Assembly: GCA_016794945.1 (NCBI GenBank)
Contig: JAEUIX010000115.1
Coordinates: 1 to 10,360, forward strand
DNA: 10,360 bases
Origin: Phycisphaerae bacterium
GTDB lineage: Bacteria > Planctomycetota > Phycisphaerae > Phycisphaerales > UBA1924
Reading direction: 5' to 3'
In this document: positions 7,613-10,360 of the stretch, piece by piece
How the letters are laid out: each line of letters opens with the position of its first letter
Numbering within the stretch: position 1 is the stretch's first letter
Translations under genes and position numbers: made by a program
Notes under the pieces: model-generated
Seen by the model: only the letters and a program-made list of their open reading frames with translations
The model's database searches: none
What the model was told of the DNA's origin: nothing

Positions 7613-9913
7613 TCACGTGGTGCCCCCGCTGCGCGCCGGACGCAGGCGGAACAGCACGGTCGCCGAGCCGTCGGCGTTTGACCAGGCGCGTTCGGGTCGC
7701 CCGAGCGACCGCATCCACCGCAGCACGGCGTCCTGCGTGACCAGCGGGTCGTACCAGCCGCTCTGCCAGTACCGGCGCAGCTCGCGCTCGTTGACGAGCA
7801 CCCAGTCTGCCCCCGGTCCACCGCCGTCGCGCCGGCGCAGCCACTGCGTCCACGCCTCGGGCGTCGAGTCCGGCCCGCCCGAGGCCGCGATCGCCCGTCC
7901 GAGCGGCGAAACGTCCCAGGTCGTGTGGTAGACGATCCGGCCGGTGAAGTAGATCACCGCGGCGTCGCCGAGCAGGTAGACCGTCTCGTTGGGCGGGATC
8001 GCCAAGTTGCAGAACGCCGTGGGCGAAAGCTGCTGCTCGATGGCGCGCTGCTCCGCGGGCGTCGCGCGCAGGTAGTCGGCGCGCAGCCCCTCGCCGCTGA
8101 ACGCCGCCGCGCCGTACACCAGCGACCGGTTCGGCCGCCACCCCGACTGTTCCAGCCAGGTCGCCAGGCCGATCGCCGACTGCACCAGCGGAACGCACGC
8201 CGCCAGCACGTACAGCAGACGCCTCGCCCCGCTCAGCCCCGGACTGCCCGGCGTCGACGCGCCCGCCAGCGCCGCCGCGGCGCCCATGCCCACCAGCCCC
8301 GCCAGCACCGGCGCCGCGGGCACCAGGAATCGCGACTGCGCGTGCGACCAGCCGATCCACCCCACCGTCGCTACGCCCAGCGACGCCACGCCGAGCAGCG
8401 CCCACCGCCGGCCGGCGGCGGTGGCCATGCTCGCGCCGGCCAGCGCCAGGGCCGCGGGCCACATGAGGCCCCACTGGCGGTGCAGCACGCCCCGCGGCTG
8501 GTTGTCCACGCTCGACGGGTCGCCGGTCGGCGACACGAGCAGCACCGCGTGTTCGGCCCATGCGCCCGCGCCGCTGTGGCCGGCCTTGAACCGAGCCGCC
8601 TGCTCGGCGCTCCACGCTCCGCGGCCGAGCGCGTCGGCGGCGGCGGGGAAGACCGGGTTGCCGCAGGCGGCGGCGTTGCGCACCGCCCACGGCGCGACCA
8701 TCGTCGCGGTCGCCAGGGTTCCGGCGACGACGACGCCGACCCACGCCCGCACCGGAACGCGCGACACGAGCAGCAACCCGGCCATCGGAGCGACCATGAA
8801 CGCGCTGCTCGGCTTGAAACCGATGGCGGCGCCGACGAACAGCCCGCTGAGGACGGCACGCTTCCACGGCGGCACCGACGGCTGCTCCGCCGCGAGCATC
8901 GCCGCCGCCAGCGCGGCGCACACCGCCGCCTCGTTGTAGGCCAGCGAGGCGCAGACGGTCATCCACGGCAGCGCCAGCAGTGTCGCGCCCGCCAGCGCGC
9001 CGGCGGCGCCCGCGGCCGGCTCGCCCAGGCCGCCCAGGGCCGCCGCGCGGCGCACCGCCCGGCCCAGGAGCACGGCGCCCACGACGCCGCTGAGCACGTG
9101 CAGCAGTTGGCAGGCCGCCAAACCCATGCCGTCGTGCGCCAGCAGCCCGGCGCTGCGCCCCGGCGATGCGGCGCCGCCCCCGAGCATGACCGACAGGTGC
9201 GTGAACGACGCCTCGAGATGGCTGGGCAGGTACGAGTAGACGTTGTGCTCCACCGGCCAGATGCGCCCCTGGCGGGCCCATTCCTGCGCCAGCGGCAGGT
9301 GGTAGCTCATGGCATCGAAGCCGCCCGCCTCGCTGCGGTACAGCATGCCGGGCGGGTTGCAGGCGGCCGTCAGCGCCACGGCGATCGGCAGCACCGCCGC
9401 GAGCCACGCCCCGGCCGCCGGCGGCACGTGCGTCCGCGCGGCGAAGGTCCGGGACACCTGCCAGAGCAGCAGCGCTGCCCCAACCGCCACCACCGCGATC
9501 GCGACAACCTGCCCCGCCGACCCGGCGAACAAGCCGAACATCCCCAGCAGGTGGCTGAGCCAGGGCATCAGGCAGACACCGAGCCCGGCCTGGATCCAGG
9601 GCCGGTCGAGCGAATCGGGCGCGAGCCATCGCGCCAGCGGCCATGCCAGCCCCGCGCCGGCGGCCCAGTAGACCGCCGCCAGAAGCCCCCCGGACAGCAG
9701 CACCTGCGCCACCGAGACGGGCCCCAGCACGGGCGCAACCCCTTCGTCGAGCCCGACAGATCCCAAGGCCACCGCCAGCAGCGGCGCGCCGGCGATCACC
9801 CCCAGCGTCACCCCGTGCCGGCCCAGACGCTCTGGCAGCGGGGGCAGCGGTCGCGTCGTGTCGGGTGGGTCACTCACGGCGTCGGTCCCGGCGGCTGGGG
9901 CGGCGGGTAGCAT
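7613..9913 (-). CDS. Polytopic membrane glycosyltransferase candidate (GT-C / GT39-like)
   Basis: A 766-residue protein with roughly a dozen hydrophobic segments between residues 35 and 570, then a soluble, probably extracytoplasmic domain of about 190 residues. The segment GGFDAMSYHLPLAQEW (198-212) follows an early membrane helix and continues with NVYSYLPSHLEA. The acidic residue in the first large loop (D200) and the YHLP and N-x-Y-x-x-x-P pattern resemble GT-C enzymes of the PMT/ArnT type, which use polyprenyl-phosphate sugars. The tail includes WVLVNERELRRYW, which I recall from similar large bacterial proteins. Acceptor and sugar cannot be told. ATG 9913 stands 5 bp from the divergent regulator start; the first 33 residues are Pro/Ala-rich and not hydrophobic, so GTG 9877 (residue 13) is a credible alternative. 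The stop may overlap a GTG start of the next gene, suggesting coupling. The family call is from pattern, not a search. Confidence 0.7.
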   Translation of the reverse strand: MLPAAPAAGTDAVSDPPDTTRPLPPLPERLGRHGVTLGVIAGAPLLAVALGSVGLDEGVAPVLGPVSVAQVLLSGGLLAAVYWAAGAGLAWPLARWLAPDSLDRPWIQAGLGVCLMPWLSHLLGMFGLFAGSAGQVVAIAVVAVGAALLLWQVSRTFAARTHVPPAAGAWLAAVLPIAVALTAACNPPGMLYRSEAGGFDAMSYHLPLAQEWARQGRIWPVEHNVYSYLPSHLEASFTHLSVMLGGGAASPGRSAGLLAHDGMGLAACQLLHVLSGVVGAVLLGRAVRRAAALGGLGEPAAGAAGALAGATLLALPWMTVCASLAYNEAAVCAALAAAMLAAEQPSVPPWKRAVLSGLFVGAAIGFKPSSAFMVAPMAGLLLVSRVPVRAWVGVVVAGTLATATMVAPWAVRNAAACGNPVFPAAADALGRGAWSAEQAARFKAGHSGAGAWAEHAVLLVSPTGDPSSVDNQPRGVLHRQWGLMWPAALALAGASMATAAGRRWALLGVASLGVATVGWIGWSHAQSRFLVPAAPVLAGLVGMGAAAALAGASTPGSPGLSGARRLLYVLAACVPLVQSAIGLATWLEQSGWRPNRSLVYGAAAFSGEGLRADYLRATPAEQRAIEQQLSPTAFCNLAIPPNETVYLLGDAAVIYFTGRIVYHTTWDVSPLGRAIAASGGPDSTPEAWTQWLRRRDGGGPGADWVLVNERELRRYWQSGWYDPLVTQDAVLRWMRSLGRPERAWSNADGSATVLFRLRPARSGGTT

Positions 9914-9914
9914 A
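9908..9914. promoter_or_regulatory. Overlapping divergent -10-like boxes
   Basis: The only AT-containing island between the two divergent genes is GTAGCATAC (9907-9915), a near-palindrome. On the plus strand TAGCAT (9908-9913) ends 5 nt before the regulator ATG, a leaderless-like spacing. On the minus strand TATGCT (9914-9909) could be the -10 of the glycosyltransferase unit if it starts at GTG 9877, giving a leader of about 25 nt. No convincing -35 is seen for either. The near-symmetry could also be a regulator-binding site. Confidence 0.4.
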
Positions 9915-9918
9915 CGGC

Positions 9919-10360
9919 ATGGCGGCGGTCGCGCGATCCGATGCTCCGGCCGACGACGGCCCGGCGATGAAGATCATCGAGCCGGTGTGCGCCGTCTTCC
10001 GGCGCACGCTCAAGGCCGAGGGCCTCAAGTACACGCCCGAGCGGGCCCGGATCCTCGACGAGGCGGTGCGATTCTCCGAACCGTTCCGGGCCGAGGCCCT
10101 GCTGGACCGCCTCCGAGCCGGCGGCGGTCAGCGCATCAGCAAGGCCACGGTCTACCGGACCATCCGCCTGCTGCAGCAGGCCGGGATCCTCCAGCAAGTG
10201 CTGCTCGACGCAGACCAGACCCACTACCTGCTGGCCTGGGGGCACGGCGACGACGGGCTGCTCGTCCGCACCGACACGCACTCGGTCGAACGCCTGGACC
10301 TCCCGGAACTGGCCGCCCTGCGCGACCGACTCTGCCGTCAGCGCGGGCTGGAGGCGCAGG
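9919..10360 (+). CDS. Fur-family transcriptional regulator, 3' truncated
   Basis: The frame stays open to the window end (147 codons). Residues 36-105 form a Fur-type winged helix: LKYTPERARIL, then SKATVYRTIRLLQQAGIL (74-91, recognition helix) and a wing ending in THYLL. The visible dimerisation region starts near 106. Fur, Zur and PerR proteins repress genes when metal or peroxide state changes, binding DNA as dimers. Here the usual His-rich metal site and first CxxC zinc pair are absent: the matching stretch reads LLVRTDTHSVERL (114-126), with no cysteine. Only C24 and C139 are present so far. The ATG at 9919 has TAGCAT 5 nt upstream and no Shine-Dalgarno; ATG 9967 (residue 17) would drop a low-complexity Ala/Asp tail and is a possible alternative start. 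Targets unknown; it may control its divergent neighbour. Confidence 0.88.
   Translation, partial: MAAVARSDAPADDGPAMKIIEPVCAVFRRTLKAEGLKYTPERARILDEAVRFSEPFRAEALLDRLRAGGGQRISKATVYRTIRLLQQAGILQQVLLDADQTHYLLAWGHGDDGLLVRTDTHSVERLDLPELAALRDRLCRQRGLEAQ

Noticed and set aside
7590..9644. Upstream in-frame extension of the flippase-like gene, giving a protein of about 1040 residues
   Set aside because: The extra part reads the glycosyltransferase gene in another frame and is Arg/Gly/Ala-rich shadow sequence. The membrane protein proper begins near 7589 (or GTG 7616).
7925..9910. 661-codon plus-strand open frame opposite the glycosyltransferase
   Set aside because: Antisense to a coherent membrane protein; rich in Arg, His and Gln with no domain or hydrophobic pattern.

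Overview
The window is a gene-dense, very GC-rich stretch of bacterial chromosome with one truncated gene at each end and almost no non-coding DNA. Complex I (nuo), glutamine-dependent NAD synthase and polytopic envelope proteins point to a respiring, free-living bacterium. I suspect a Planctomycetota (Phycisphaerae-like) organism. The reasons are weak Shine-Dalgarno signals at most starts, two starts that look leaderless, and a Fur-like protein without the CxxC metal pair, as I recall from that phylum. This placement is low-confidence inference.

Layout. (1) Positions 1-4682, + strand: the distal end of a nuo operon, nuoL (5' end outside the window), nuoM and nuoN. These are the three antiporter-like membrane subunits that pump protons in NADH:quinone oxidoreductase. 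nuoM and nuoN overlap by 4 bp (ATGA); nuoL and nuoM are 47 bp apart with a 16-bp perfect palindrome in the gap. NuoL and NuoM each carry a histidine-rich insertion. (2) Positions 4691-9913, - strand: read in transcription order, a large GT-C type membrane glycosyltransferase candidate, a flippase-like/LPG-synthase-TM membrane protein, and nadE. The three are overlapped or coupled (a possible 4-bp GTGA overlap, then a 41-bp overlap), yet nadE also has what looks like its own leaderless promoter. nadE ends tail-to-tail with nuoN, with 8 bp between the stops. (3) Positions 9919-10360, + strand: the start of a Fur-family regulator, divergent from the glycosyltransferase, with the two ATG codons only 5 bp apart.

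How the genes fit together. The nuo genes encode the proton-pumping arm of complex I. NadE makes the NAD+ whose reduced form complex I oxidises; that link is metabolic, not regulatory, since the units are convergent. The glycosyltransferase and flippase-like protein may act together on a lipid-linked sugar for the cell envelope, but their substrate cannot be read from the sequence. I see no mobile element, CRISPR array, tRNA, rRNA or toxin-like system, and no clearly new multi-gene system. The most unusual signals are the paired His-rich loops, the leaderless-type promoter signatures, the head-to-head starts at about 9913/9919, and the metal-site-poor Fur homologue.
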